Shown one piece after another: positions 23,517-35,009 of a DNA stretch of 64,000 bases; position 1 is the first letter of the stretch, and every line of letters starts with the position of its first letter. The DNA is from Exophiala sp. HKRS030 (taxonomy: Eukaryota > Ascomycota > Eurotiomycetes > Chaetothyriales > Herpotrichiellaceae). The stretch lies in assembly GCA_023897205.1 (NCBI GenBank), contig JAHWDD010000005.1, positions 3,782,001-3,846,000 of the forward strand, written 5' to 3'. Below the pieces are notes generated by a model. It was not told where the DNA came from and did no database searches. It saw only the letters and a program-made list of their open reading frames with translations. Both the position numbers and the translations under genes were made by a program.

Positions 23517-26500
23517 TCAACCTGTTGCACTTCTCAGCTTCTCGTTGGCACCGGCTTGCATTTTTCGCATCGCCTCGCGATGTAGGTCTTGCATATCAGG
23601 CCGCCTCATGACTTGATCGATTGCTAGCTGCTTCTGTTGTCGGGCATTCTGAGTGTACTCCTGCAAGAGTTTTTGATTTTCCTTTTCCGCACGCATTTGT
23701 GCACGTGAGTGGTCAACGGCGTTGCTGGTCAAGCTCGTGCTCGACGCCCGATGCTGTTGTGATAATCGCCAGTCAGCCAACAGTGATTGTCGACGTTCTG
23801 CTTCGTTCTGAGTGTTCTTCTGAGACGGATGTCGGTTGTATGAGTCCATGCGAACCCCTGGTACGATCGATGATGAAAGAGTCTCTTGGCTGAGAGTCCT
23901 GTACTGGGATGGGTCATAGATACCACTGAGTCGTGAATAAGAGCCGGTTTGGGCACTCTGCGGGCGTCCGAGGTTGCTCAATGGTAGTGACCCAGCAGAA
24001 GAATGCCTTTTAGGGACGAGATTCGGAGATTTGGACGTAGGTCGGTTAGACGTCTTGGGAGCTGTGAACTCAGTGGGTACATTCTCGTCGATAGGTGTGG
24101 CAATGAGTGATGTGGTTGAACCTTGATTGAAGTTCGTTCGGCTACTTCGATGGCCTGGCAGCTTCAGCGATTGCATTGAATTGGGTCTCGAGGGTGTCTT
24201 GGCTGCACTACGACGTTGATCCGAATCTGAAAATGATCGCTGATTCATAGCTGGATGTGTAGCGATGCCGACACCAGATCCACCGGCTGTGACCGTTGAC
24301 GGGAGTGGTGTCGCTGGAGGAACCTCGATCATAGGCCTCTCCTTTTCTGCTGATCCATCGTCTGCCAATTGAGTTTGGGCCAGGTGAGTAGGAGCTTCGT
24401 CGCTATTGGACTCGGTGGTTTCGGGCTCTTCGCACAGTGGAATATCTGCCTCAGCGATATGCTTTGCCCATTCATTTGTTCTGTACGACATCACCACATT
24501 CGAGATTTGCGTTGGAACGTGAGCCAAGGCGTCTGCGGTCAAGATTTCAGCACTGCTGTCCGAAACGTCTGAGGGTTGAGTTTGTGTGCCACTTTTCTTA
24601 CTCGAGTCCGACATTCCCACGACATCTTCAACTTGCGAAGACGATGCCGTCAGGTCAAAACTTTTTTCGGATACTGCTCCCAGACGACCAGCCACATCCT
24701 GTCCTTTCTGATCTTCCCCTTCAGTCGATCCGGGTGGAGATACTACAATCTCTGGAGACCTCATTTTTTCTTCGTCCTCGTCATCAAGTGACGCAGCCAG
24801 AAGAGTTTCATTCTCTTCATCCATGGTCGCCGCCGCTGACGATGCTCGACTGAGGGGGCGATCCTGATCAACCAGCTGTTCTTGGGAGGCGGAAGCAGTA
24901 TCGGTTGCGTAGGGCGGGTTCAAATGTGTTGTCAGTCTCTTCAGCGATTGTTGAGATTTTCGCCTGATGGTCGTTGAATTTTTCTCGTGTATATCGTGCT
25001 CTCGAGGTGCAGCTGAGTTTTCGGGATCAACAGGGACGTCGGAAATGGTACTCTGCGCGTGGCTTTTGCGATATTGGTTTCGAATAGCAGTGGATTGTCC
25101 GTCCTGTTCCAATGCATGGAGGGCCCGTTGTCGTTCAGTCTCTGCTACGGCCCTGGTATCTTCCTCGACTTCTTCGATAATGTCAATAGTCGCGGTGCTT
25201 CGATGTTTGCTTTTCACTCGGTAGCTTGATCTGTTTCTATCTGGTCCCAAAGCGTTCATTTCCAAGTCTCTAGCGGGCGGTGCCTCACTTCTTGCCCCAG
25301 ACACCTCTACGACCGAAATACTCGAATAACGAGGGTCAATTTGGGCATGCTTCCACATGACTGTATTTCGTTTGCTCTGAAGGCGGTCACCGTGCTCTCT
25401 TTCCCATTGTGATTTCTCACGGTCGTTTTGTCGCTGTAGATGTCGACCCAAAGCCGCTTCGATGGCACCATGTTGCCGAGCATCCTCTTCGCGTTCAGCT
25501 TCTGTCACCTTTTCCTTTGATCTGATGACCTTCCAAAGCTTGATTTGTGATAACACGCCGATTATAGTGCCGATCACGATCAGGGCAATCTCGACACGCA
25601 TACCACGAGTGAGTGGATACGTATTTGTTTCCAGCGGGAAAAGATCCGAATTCAATTCCCATAGATAGAACCAGAATTCTTTCATTCCCGCTCTTGTGAA
25701 GCAATCAATGCCCAGGGTGAAGGCGGTGGCGCCACTGAACGAGGTTGATCCAATCAGTGCGTATGGTCGAGTGTATGAAGTGAACGAGAGTGCCCATGCG
25801 GTAAAACAAAAGATACCGATGAATGCCCCTTTGCCTTCCTGGCTTTCGATAATCCCTCCTGGTCTCAAAGTGAGCAACCACATACTGAAAGTAAAGCCTC
25901 CCAATAAGCAACCAAGGCCTTCGGTAAATTCCTTAAAGACCAAAGCACCAGCCCCGAAAACAACACCCGTCATGACGATTGCAACGAAAAAGCCGCCTTG
26001 AATGGCGTCACTGACAGGAGGCTTCATAACGTAATCGACAAGGGCTGTGGTCGCTATGCTGGCCAGGAAACCACTGGAGAGGAAGATCTGTAGCCATCTG
26101 TTCTTGACACCTATCAATGCGTAGACTCCACCCAAGAGGATCAGGAAGACTCCTGCGATACCCAGTGCTGGGGTGATTCTTGGCTCGAGTGGTAACTTGT
26201 CGACATCCTGAGTCGGCTCTTGAGCTGCAGCTCCAGTAGAAGTCGCGTTAGGAGCAGAACTAGTAGCAGAACTAGAAACTGAAATTGAGGCGCTCGTTCC
26301 TGACGCAGTCGATGAGGGTTCCTCGGCGGACAAGGTTGAGGACGTTCGTGCCGCAGTTGAACTGCCGTTCGAGCTTGGGACTGTAGATGTTGTAGCGGCA
26401 GCATTGGAGGTGGGATCGCTTGTTGCAGAAGCAGGAGTGTTCGTCGTCAAACTGGGGAAGCCTGTCTCCGAGGTACTGTCTTGTCGCTTCATCAATATTA

Positions 26501-26576
26501 GGTCTGCATTTTGAGACAAAGCCACATTCAGTAGCCCACCCAGGGTGGCCCATAGGACAATCTGATGCGCTCGCAT
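23517..26576 (-). CDS. DUF4203/TM7S3-TMEM198-like membrane protein with long cytosolic tail
   Basis: Single-exon protein of 1,019 aa. An N-terminal signal-like segment (HQIVLWATLGGLLNVALS) is followed by a Ser/Thr-rich region of about 100 residues, likely O-glycosylated. A bundle of about seven membrane helices comes next (residues about 130-340): ALGIAGVFLILLGGVYALIG, IFLSSGFLASIATTALVDYV, GGFFVAIVMTGVVFGAGALV, GLGCLLGGFTFSMWLLTL, GIFCFTAWALSFTSY and IALIVIGTIIGVLSQIKLWK. This layout matches the fungal DUF4203 (TM7S3/TM198-like) family, whose function is not established. The remaining roughly 680 residues are hydrophilic, Ser-rich and probably disordered, with Arg/Glu-rich coiled-coil stretches near the middle (about 355-390) and at the C-terminus (MRAEKENQKLLQEYTQNARQ). 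No frame break. Confidence 0.85.
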   Translation of the reverse strand: MRAHQIVLWATLGGLLNVALSQNADLILMKRQDSTSETGFPSLTTNTPASATSDPTSNAAATTSTVPSSNGSSTAARTSSTLSAEEPSSTASGTSASISVSSSATSSAPNATSTGAAAQEPTQDVDKLPLEPRITPALGIAGVFLILLGGVYALIGVKNRWLQIFLSSGFLASIATTALVDYVMKPPVSDAIQGGFFVAIVMTGVVFGAGALVFKEFTEGLGCLLGGFTFSMWLLTLRPGGIIESQEGKGAFIGIFCFTAWALSFTSYTRPYALIGSTSFSGATAFTLGIDCFTRAGMKEFWFYLWELNSDLFPLETNTYPLTRGMRVEIALIVIGTIIGVLSQIKLWKVIRSKEKVTEAEREEDARQHGAIEAALGRHLQRQNDREKSQWEREHGDRLQSKRNTVMWKHAQIDPRYSSISVVEVSGARSEAPPARDLEMNALGPDRNRSSYRVKSKHRSTATIDIIEEVEEDTRAVAETERQRALHALEQDGQSTAIRNQYRKSHAQSTISDVPVDPENSAAPREHDIHEKNSTTIRRKSQQSLKRLTTHLNPPYATDTASASQEQLVDQDRPLSRASSAAATMDEENETLLAASLDDEDEEKMRSPEIVVSPPGSTEGEDQKGQDVAGRLGAVSEKSFDLTASSSQVEDVVGMSDSSKKSGTQTQPSDVSDSSAEILTADALAHVPTQISNVVMSYRTNEWAKHIAEADIPLCEEPETTESNSDEAPTHLAQTQLADDGSAEKERPMIEVPPATPLPSTVTAGGSGVGIATHPAMNQRSFSDSDQRRSAAKTPSRPNSMQSLKLPGHRSSRTNFNQGSTTSLIATPIDENVPTEFTAPKTSNRPTSKSPNLVPKRHSSAGSLPLSNLGRPQSAQTGSYSRLSGIYDPSQYRTLSQETLSSSIVPGVRMDSYNRHPSQKNTQNEAERRQSLLADWRLSQQHRASSTSLTSNAVDHSRAQMRAEKENQKLLQEYTQNARQQKQLAIDQVMRRPDMQDLHREAMRKMQAGANEKLRSATG

Positions 26577-29500
26577 TTTGATCGGCGGGTTCTGCGATAG
26601 CTGAACGAAACCTGAAGTTGCGCTCTCTGCGCCGCTACTGGGTCTTTCAGCTCATTAACAATCAACTGACAATGGTTACACTCCGACGTCAAGATGCGTT
26701 GTTCTTCGGAAGGGAGGGCATTGGACGGCGGGAAATCAAAGGCCGTGCATAAGAAGGATTTCTAGGTCATGAGATGGACCAAAACAAAGGAACTTTGGCT
26801 AAGGTCTCGAATGGCATTGGCGACGAAAGTCTCCGTCAGGCTCGCAGTCACCTAGATGATGAGCAAACCTAAGAGCGAGGAACCACAGTTTTTGAGTCAA
26901 GGTCGATCGTGTAGGTCAGGCGGGTCCAAGGCTGGCTAGCGAAAAGACAAGGCCAACAGGGAAACAAAATTTGGTGAAGAGGCCAGCAACCGCAAGCCAC
27001 CAGGACCCTTGACTTACCATTTGGGACATGATGACCCTCACCTTTCGGACATTGAAGTTAGGATCGTGTGGATTATGCACAAGCGAAGTGGTGGAAGAAC
27101 AAGTGGAATGAGAACGTGTGAACTAGTGTCCGTGGAGAAGTGGCACTAGAGGGGATGGACTAACCAGGCGTGCCAGGGTATGAGCCATAGTCTGGGAACT
27201 CTACCAAGACTCCAGGATAGGCAGGTTGACAATTGGACTGACTCTTTTGCCGAAATCGATACTGTGACGAGATGTGGTTACGTGGGTCGACATGATTGAT
27301 TCCGGACCACGGGAATTGACCGTCGAGGATTTATTTTTGTCTCAAAAAGCTTGTAAGAGGTCGATGAGCTCAATGAGATCAATCTCTGTGTGGCAAATCA
27401 TCACACCGCTGAGACCTTGAGCCCAAGATGAGCGGTTCCCCAGTGCCGCAGAGGTTCGAGGAGAAGTTGAGGACGGGCTTCGGCGCCGACGTCAGGTTCA
27501 GGACAGAGTACCGCAGCCATTGGTGGTTGCACGTTGATTCTTCTCAAGAGACGAACCCTTAGGCCTCAATGCTCAACGATGATCGGCTTCGTTTGAGCTG
27601 GGGCCGAGATTGGTAACACGAAGGGGACAAGGCAATGAGAAGCCAGGTTTCGGCTGAGGACGAGGTGACGAGGACGCGGTAAACTTGGTTGGCCACGGTC
27701 AACGGACGACTTACGAGTCCTGACCTGCTGGACAATCCATGAATCCATGATTTTCCGGGGTTCGGTTGATTGATCCTGGAAATTGAGCAGCTCGCAGCGT
27801 CGATGAGCCTCTTGCAGACCCAGTCTCAGCAAATCCGTCTCGGTTGCCTCCAAACAACATGTCAAATAGTGGCGCCTGATGTGGGAACGTGGAAACTGAT
27901 GCATCATGCATCTAATTTTCCTATCGATTCTGATTGATCAAACCATCGACGTACTAACACGAGCTTGGCTCCGATGTGGGCTATTCTCAGCCTATTTCTG
28001 ATCTATGCTGGATCCGTCAATCAGGGGTCGGTCCGGGACATTGTTTCCGCCTCATCCCAGTCAAGCCCAGTCAAGGTTGGTAGACGGTTGGCTGCAGGGT
28101 GACTCTCAAGTCACCAGTCTTGCGAGCCCAGATTCGAAAGATGCTACAGGCATCACCGTGGCAATTCTGTTGGATTTCTTTATCACAAGGTACTAAACAT
28201 ATCGATATCGCCAAAGCATTGCGTGCGAACTCAAGTGCCTGATATCATCGCCTTGGCATTGGCTCAGACATTAGCACTTGAGCCCTTTATGGACCCTAAA
28301 CGGTCCCAAGTTACAAAAGCCTTTGACGAGATTGGAGGCCAACGCCGGAAAATTGATTCGTTTTACGCCGTCAAAGGTCATTCGTAATGCAGCCATCATC
28401 AGCGACGGTGGGTTCCAGTCTTCCAGACGAACCTTTCCTTCCGCCGCCCTCCGCACATCCTTCCAGCCACAACTTCTTGTCCTCGGACCTCAAGCATCAT
28501 GATTCAAGAGCAAATTTGCAAGGTCCAGCCACGTGAAACTTTGACAAGCTCGAGGAGTCCGAGACTGGACGTTAGACCAACGAAGCAAGAAATGGTTGCT
28601 ACGGACCACTGTCACTTACATTGCGAGTTATGCTGTCTATAACAGACTGGGGACCGCACAGAGTATGCGGACTGGGCGATTGTCTGGCCATCAATCAAAG
28701 GAATAAGGATCGCTACCTGTGTTGCTCTGCCAAGGTCAAGGGTGCGCCGACCTGTCACGACCAACGACTCACGAGCAAGGCGTGACGGCGAGAACACCCA
28801 GCCTGCAGAAGGTCATAACCTCTCATTAAACGGCAATACCAGTCCTAACCAGTCGCCATCCGCCAGCGAAGCCCAAGGTCTGCCACGAGTTCAACCTCGA
28901 CACTCTCTCTCGCAGCACGACGGTTAGGCTGGCCCACGGAGGAGAGGAATTCACACTACCAACAGTACATTTAATCCCATCCACGACACGTGAGTAAAAC
29001 CCCAAGGGCTGTCGACCACCTTGTTTGCCCATGGAACAGACATATGAAATTTCTTAGATCTACACGACAGCAGAGCAAGCAAGACTCACCGAGTTCTTGA
29101 AGGTAGGTTCATGGACTAGAGATGGTTCACTCGCCATTCAGCGCCAACGCTAGTGTGTTTCACAGTTTTGGTCAAATCGGTCAAGGAGAACCGAACACGA
29201 TCTACTTCCTCCGAGGTGGCGCCCTCATAGCCTAGGCATTCCGCCGGTCGATATGTGAATTTCCAACATGTACGTATATCTACCTTTTGCTAACTGCGAC
29301 CACTCGTGTGACCATCTCGAGAGTCGAGACTCGCCACTACCCAGCACGAGGGAACCTGTCGTGGAACGTGCTACCATGTGTGAAGGGTCGTACAAAGGCG
29401 CCTTCACCGACCCTCGACAGTCTCTTGGGTCTCAAAGTTGTGATCGTATATGTATAGCGCTTTGTGTGATCGGAGCTTTCCGTTCTTGCGCAAAGTGGTC

Positions 29501-29755
29501 TTCCGGTGTGTGTCTCATGTGAGATAACGACAGCAGACGAGCAAAAGTGGAAACAAAGGAGGATTCAAACAAGATGTTTGTTGCACGCAAAGTGATACTT
29601 TCACTTCTCATAACTCTATTTATGCCTTGCCCTTATTCCAAAATATCATAATTCATCGTCACTGTCTGTTGAGAACCTAGATAGAGTGAGCAAGATGTTC
29701 TCCCCGCAATTATATACATTTGCAAACCACTTTTCAACGGTACCGGCTCTTTCTC
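26577..29755. other. Gene-free stretch of 3.2 kb
   Basis: Lies between two minus-strand genes. All open frames are short and without domain patterns, membrane runs or good splice structure. Base composition looks like its surroundings, not AT-rich as a repeat-mutated transposon would be. It must hold the DUF4203-gene promoter on its left. The rest is unexplained: either a long non-coding transcript or plain spacer. Confidence 0.45.
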
Positions 29756-32059
29756 CTACGAGTTGCAGCACGCGGAGGTGCCATTTGTGGTCCCGTTGGT
29801 CGTGCCATTGCTGGCGGGAGCAGGCTTGCCGCGTCCTTCGGTCAGCACGGACGCGAGGTTCTTGTTCGACGGCACGTCGATGGCCGGGTTCTCGGAGAAG
29901 AAGTCGGCAGGCTTGATGTGGATTTGGTGGATTTCCACGGGCCTGAGAAGTAAAGGGTTATGTGTTAGTATCGAATTGCACTTACGGAATGGATTGCTTT
30001 AGTGATGAGAAGGGGCAGTGAACTCACATAACAGGCCAATCCTCAACTCGCGGATTGTGCGTAAGACCGAACACAGACCAAATGACAACGTCCTCGTCAT
30101 CGAGAGCCTCGTTTCGTTTGATTGCATCAGCCACGCCGCCGACTTCGTCTCGGCTTTGCAACGTGTAGCGGCCGGCGGCGTAGTGCTCGCCGTCGACGTG
30201 TTTTGTCACCCAGACGTGATGCTGGGCGAAGAGAGCTCGGCGCGCTTGAATCGATGTTGGATCGGCGAGAAGTAGTTGTGTTGGTGGTGGTGTGAACTTG
30301 TACCCAACGGGCTTGCCACTGATGGGGTTGGTCTTGTTCTTGTTGACGATCTTGATGATGCGGTTGTGCTCCGGGGCGGCGTCGAGCCATTGGCTCTTGT
30401 CGATTACTTGCTGTCGAACTTCGTAGTAGTTGCCGTAAGGATTGGTTTCTTTGTTGACTGGTGCTCGGTGTGATTCTTCGGCGATGACGGTGTTGGTATA
30501 GCCATCGATGGCTGGGTCGATGCGTACACAGAAAACATGTTGATGGTTTTGGGCTAGTGCACCAGGTGAGACGACGTTGCCGTATAAGCTGGTCTTTCCT
30601 GGGTCAATGTTCACTACTGACACGATACCTGTCGCTCTGGTCTCGATGGTGATACCACCAGCTTGGTCGAACTTGTATGCGAATACATATTCGTAGTTGG
30701 CCAGTGTGATGATGAATTGGACCACGAGCTCTCGCGACCGCGTGACCACTGCTCGTCCTGTTCGCCAGTTGGTGTGTTTCCAGCCAATACCGTTGTCTTG
30801 TTCGTGGAGACACACGACATTAGGTGAAGGCTGAGCCGTTCCGTCTGGACCAATCTTTATACCATCGAAGTACTAGGGAGCATAAGTCAGCCATGGTGCT
30901 TCGGGAACACCCCCAATCTGCAGAGCAATACCAACCTTGATGACACCCAAGCAGTCACAGCCGAGCGAGAGGTTGTTCGCACAGTTTCCGGCACCACCAT
31001 CGCCGAAGTCGAACGCCTGTTTTCGGGGAAATACGCTTCTCGGATCAGCATATGGAACCGTCTGTATATTGGTCAGTACGACACTAATAAATAGGACAGT
31101 ATCCTCACCATCTCACTGATGCCAATTCTATACATGACACTTCGTCCAGCAAAGTGCACATCATGGATAGTGGCACCCTCGCGCGGATTGAAGCCAACTC
31201 TGAATCTCCAGTTTTGCCATTCGATCAAAGAGCCATCCACAGAGAATGACGGACCATCAGGTTGCGAAACATTCAAAGGCTTGAGATCTTGGCGGGTTCC
31301 ATTGGGTAATAATTCTGGAACGTACTCTGAGGTTTTGCAATGTTCGATGATCTTCTTTGAGTTGGTCTTTGCATCGAGAGCATCACCTTTACCGCCTGTC
31401 GCGAGACGATCGATCCTGATAAGCTGCTTCTTTGCAGCGTCCATAACAGGAATAAAGGGTAGAGGGTAAGCATAGAAGTTGGAGTCAGGGTTTCCTGGCC
31501 GCGTATCGCGGGCAAAGCACAGTCCTTGGAAATATCTTTTGTTCTCCTCCTCGGGGAAAGGGCCACCATACGGCCAAGGTTCCACGATGACTTCGAAGCC
31601 CTCTGGTAGCTCATATTCCGCTATTGTGTCCTTGAACTCTTGAGAGGCATAGCAAACTTCGACGAGCGTGGCGAACTCGGCTCTGATGATGATCAGTCAG
31701 TCTGCAAGGAGAGTTTGCATAGTGAGTACTTACAACGTCAACCCGGCATGATGGACCTGGTCATCCACGACAGCATGTTTTATCCGCTTTCCTTGTTCCA
31801 AGTCAACAACTGCTTCATTGAAATGAGGAATACGGTCGCTGCCGATGGTATCATATTGGACTAAAGCGGTTCTCGCTGGCCGAGGAGCATCTTTACCAGC
31901 GTGTTCAGCAAGCAAGAACTGTATCAATTGTTGTTTGGGAGGTTCTTCTAGATAGATTTCGCGAAAGCTCAACACATTGTCCGGATGAAGGCTAGCAATC
32001 ACATCACGAGCTTTATTAGTCTCGCTGGCGGTGAGGATGTCCAGAGGATGGGGAACCAT
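29756..32059 (-). CDS. Copper amine oxidase (topaquinone-dependent primary amine oxidase)
   Basis: Oxidises primary amines to aldehyde, ammonia and hydrogen peroxide; fungal members allow use of amines as nitrogen source and are often peroxisomal. Five exons on the minus strand: 32059-31734, 31682-31109, 31061-30936, 30872-30028 and 29942-29756, totalling 685 aa, the usual family length. The start is the ATG at 32059 (MVPHPLDILTASETNKARDV), matching the family N-terminus; an open frame continues upstream to 32221 but begins with TTG. Visible active-site residues: catalytic base Asp318 (QAFDFGDGGAG), topaquinone precursor Tyr402 (TLANYEYVFAY), copper ligands His452 and His454 (NHQHVFCVRID), and a third His in SVFGLTHNPRVEDWP. 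The C-terminus (NGTTNGTTNGTSACCNS) lacks an SKL-type peroxisomal signal. A permease gene is divergent 1.25 kb away. Confidence 0.95.
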
Positions 32060-33308
32060 AGTGAAGACACTTTTGGTATCGAGCAGGGAGGAGATGTAAC
32101 GCAGTACACATTCAACGTTTTTGCGACTCGGGATGTCATTGGCATTATATATCTGACTTGAGATGTCCTCTCTTACCGTTTTGAGAATGTTTATAGTCTC
32201 CTTGGATGTGGCCCACGGCAACGAATCATTTCAAGTTGCGCATTCGAGAATTGGCCAGGTGTGTCCAATCAACCGGATTGTGCAGGCCTGACTGTTCTGG
32301 TTCGAGACTATGTGTTCAGCATTAACTCGCTGACTCTACCATTTCTCGCTTGGACTTTCTTTTACGGGACTAGTATGATCACATGACTCATGGCCCTTTC
32401 TGAGCTTCGGCAGGAGATCAGCGCTCAACTTATGTGGTAGGACTGAAGGTTGAGGCACAGGGCAGCAGATGGTAATGACGATGAAATGCATGATGGTCAG
32501 AGAGTCGATGAGATTGAATGATAATGGCCGAACCAGCAAATCAGAACAATCGAGCTACTCCGTGCAGCCCGTTCTTTGGCTCTGACGACGCACATCCCAT
32601 AGCAACTTCTGCTCCGAGGGACCGGCTATCTTATCTTGACTCGCCTTCTAAAGAGGCATTGCCATCACAAGGTTGGACAAGCTTATCGTTATTGGACTGA
32701 GATTCGATGGGAACCAAATCTGCAATCTCTGTGTCGGATTCATCATCAGTGTGGAAATGGAAACAACTGAACAGGGGAGTGGAGGGAACAAGAGGGGGAC
32801 GTCTCATTAAGGCAACAGAAGGCGGAGCTCTATACCTCATTTGGTTTAGCCTTGACCTGTGAACGGAATTCAGCCGCTTTCCCCAGATTCCCATCCTTCA
32901 AGCCCTCACCCACTCCTTTCCGTTAAAATGGTTTCCGCCCATGTCAAGCTCATCAACGTGGCTCTCCTTCCCAAGTCGTCCAAACTTTCGTATCTGCTCG
33001 TCACGTCCGAGGAGCCTTTTCCGAACTCACGGGTTTAGCCACTATCAGCAATCGGCCTACGTGGCTAACACATTATGACAATCGGTCTAGATGTCGGGAC
33101 TCGTCCCTGGACGAAGCAGTCCTGGGAAAGGTTGTCTGCTTCTAGAATCGATCTACAGGGTCAAATATGGGGCAAGGGTTGTCTGGAAACTTACCGCTTG
33201 TATAACGAAGATGGCTATATACTGGCTTGGTCGCTCCTCAATCCAAACTCCACTATCAGATGACTTTTAAGCTCTTGTGGTAAATCGCCGTCGCAAGGCT
33301 CGTTTACT
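32060..33308. promoter_or_regulatory. Shared divergent promoter of amine oxidase and permease, with GATA-type sites
   Basis: 1.25 kb between the two starts. HGATAR words, the binding pattern of AreA-type nitrogen regulators, occur at 32519-32524 (TGATAA), 32626-32631 and 32631-32636 (reverse strand, AGATAG and AGATAA), 32682-32687 (reverse, CGATAA), 33052-33057 and 33253-33258 (reverse, TGATAG). Three to four would be expected by chance in this length, so only the cluster at 32519-32690 is suggestive. No other gene seen here. Confidence 0.35.
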
Positions 33309-35009
33309 ATGTCTAATATGAAAGATCTGTCCAATCACATCGGAGGGAAAATGGATGCTGCCGCAGCCCCTGTGCTCCGAAGGTCTCTCAATGATGAACA
33401 GTTGCTTGCTGCTCTCGGTCACAAGCAAGAATTGAGGAGGGAGTTCTCCATCTGGTCACTTGGTTGCTTGTGTATCTGCTTGATGGCAACTTGGGAGGCT
33501 CTCTCCACAGTTGTTGCGCCTGCTTTAATCAGCGGTGGTGCTCCTTGCTTGTTCTACAACTAGTGAGTTGTCCCACGATCCAAAGCTTGATGTATTCTTA
33601 CATAACATCTTAGCGTTGTCTCCTTCCTGGGAACTGTGGCGGTTGGGCTTAGTCTTGGAGAAATTGCTTCGATCTGGCCTACTGCTGGCGGCCAGTACCA
33701 CTGGGTCGCAGTACTTGCGCCGCCAAAATCGAGAGTTGTCGCCTCCTGGTTTACGGGATGGATCTCAATCGGAGGTCAGACTGTCCTAACCGCGTCTGCC
33801 GCCTTTGCTGCTGGGCTACAGTTCCAAGCCCTGCTTATCCTCAATCATCCAGATACATATATTCCACAACGTTGGCAGGGTATGCTCTTCTATTGGTTGG
33901 TTATAGCCTACAGCACTGCAGTCAACATTTGGGCATGAAGATACTCCCACACACCAATTTAGCCTCTGGAGTGTTGCACATTGTCGGCTTTATTGTTGTC
34001 ACAAGTGTACTTGGTGCAATGTCCGAGAAGCATTCCGCACACTATGTCTTCGTCGAGGTCTCAAATTCCAGTGGATGGAATAGCGATGGAATTGCCTGGC
34101 TGGTTGGCTTGTTGAGCTCGGTTTACCCATTTCTCGGGTAAGTAAACCCCTAACCTCGAGGCTTCTTTTGTGAGTGCCATCCAAGTTAACAAGGATAAGA
34201 TACGACGCAGCGGCTCACTTGGCAGAGGAGCTACCATCGCCGGCAAGAAACGTTCCACTCGCCATGGTTGGCTCGATTGTAGCCAATGGTGTCATTGGCT
34301 TTATCTATTGCCTAGTTCTCCTATTCTCGCTAGGGATCTTACCACTCTTTTAGAAACACCAACTGGGTTTCCTTTCATGCAACTATTCCTCGAAGTTACG
34401 AATTCGTCAGCCGGCGCCACCATTTTGACACTGATCATCTGTTTGATTGCTACTGCAGCTAATGCAGCTGGACTTACATCGACAAGCCGAACATTTTGGG
34501 CCTTTGCAAGAGACGACGCGGCGCCTTTCTCCAAATACCTCTCACACGTCAATCCCAAACTCGAGGTGCCTGTCCGTATGGTCGTTCTCGTAGCAATTCT
34601 CCAAGCGCTTCTGGGCTTCATCTATCTTGGAAACACCACGGCTTTTAACGCTGTCCTGTCAATGGCCATCATTGGAATGTACTTGTCATACATTTTGCCG
34701 ATAGCTTATATGCTATTTTGTGGGAGAAGTCATCTACTGCCTCAGCAATACGGACCGTTCAAACTTGGGAAAATTGGTGGCATCACGGTCAATGTGTTTG
34801 CATGTCTTTGGCTCATCTTCGCCATGATATTCAGTACCCTCGCCAACTTCCAACCTGTCACGGCACAGAACATGAACTACAGCACGGTTGTGCTCGCCGG
34901 CTGGGTGGTCGGAGGTGCCGGATTTTACTGTTTGTATGGAAGGAAGGTTTACAATGGACCGGTCATGGAGACCGAAACTCTGAGCGTGGTACAGTCGAAA
35001 ACGACTTGA
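33309..35009 (+). CDS. Amino-acid/GABA/choline-type permease (APC family), two frameshifts at G runs
   Basis: APC-superfamily permease of the fungal GABA/choline group: uptake of amines or amino acids at the plasma membrane, 12 helices. Exons are 33309-33562, 33614-34137 and 34200-35009, with GTGAGT and GTAAGT donors and introns of 51 and 62 nt. Family motifs: RREFSIWSLGCLCICLMATW, PTAGGQYHWVAVLAP, SWFTGWISIGGQ, ASGVLHIVGFIVV, YDAAAHLAEELPSPARNVPL and AAGLTSTSRTFWAFARDDA. The frame breaks twice. At 33931-33933 VNIWA hits a stop while MKILPHTN continues in another frame. At 34331-34333 LLFSLG runs out while DLTTLLETPTGF continues. One added G in each GGG repairs both and gives 529 aa. With two lesions a true pseudogene cannot be dismissed. 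Pairing with the divergent amine oxidase suggests the substrate is an amine or related nitrogen source. Confidence 0.88.

Noticed and set aside
27566..28502. Small open frames in the 3.2 kb gap
   Set aside because: Low-complexity or random-looking proteins with no splice structure or family resemblance.
32059..32221. Longer N-terminus of the amine oxidase from 32221
   Set aside because: The codon at 32221 is TTG, and family members begin close to the PHPLD motif that follows the ATG at 32059.
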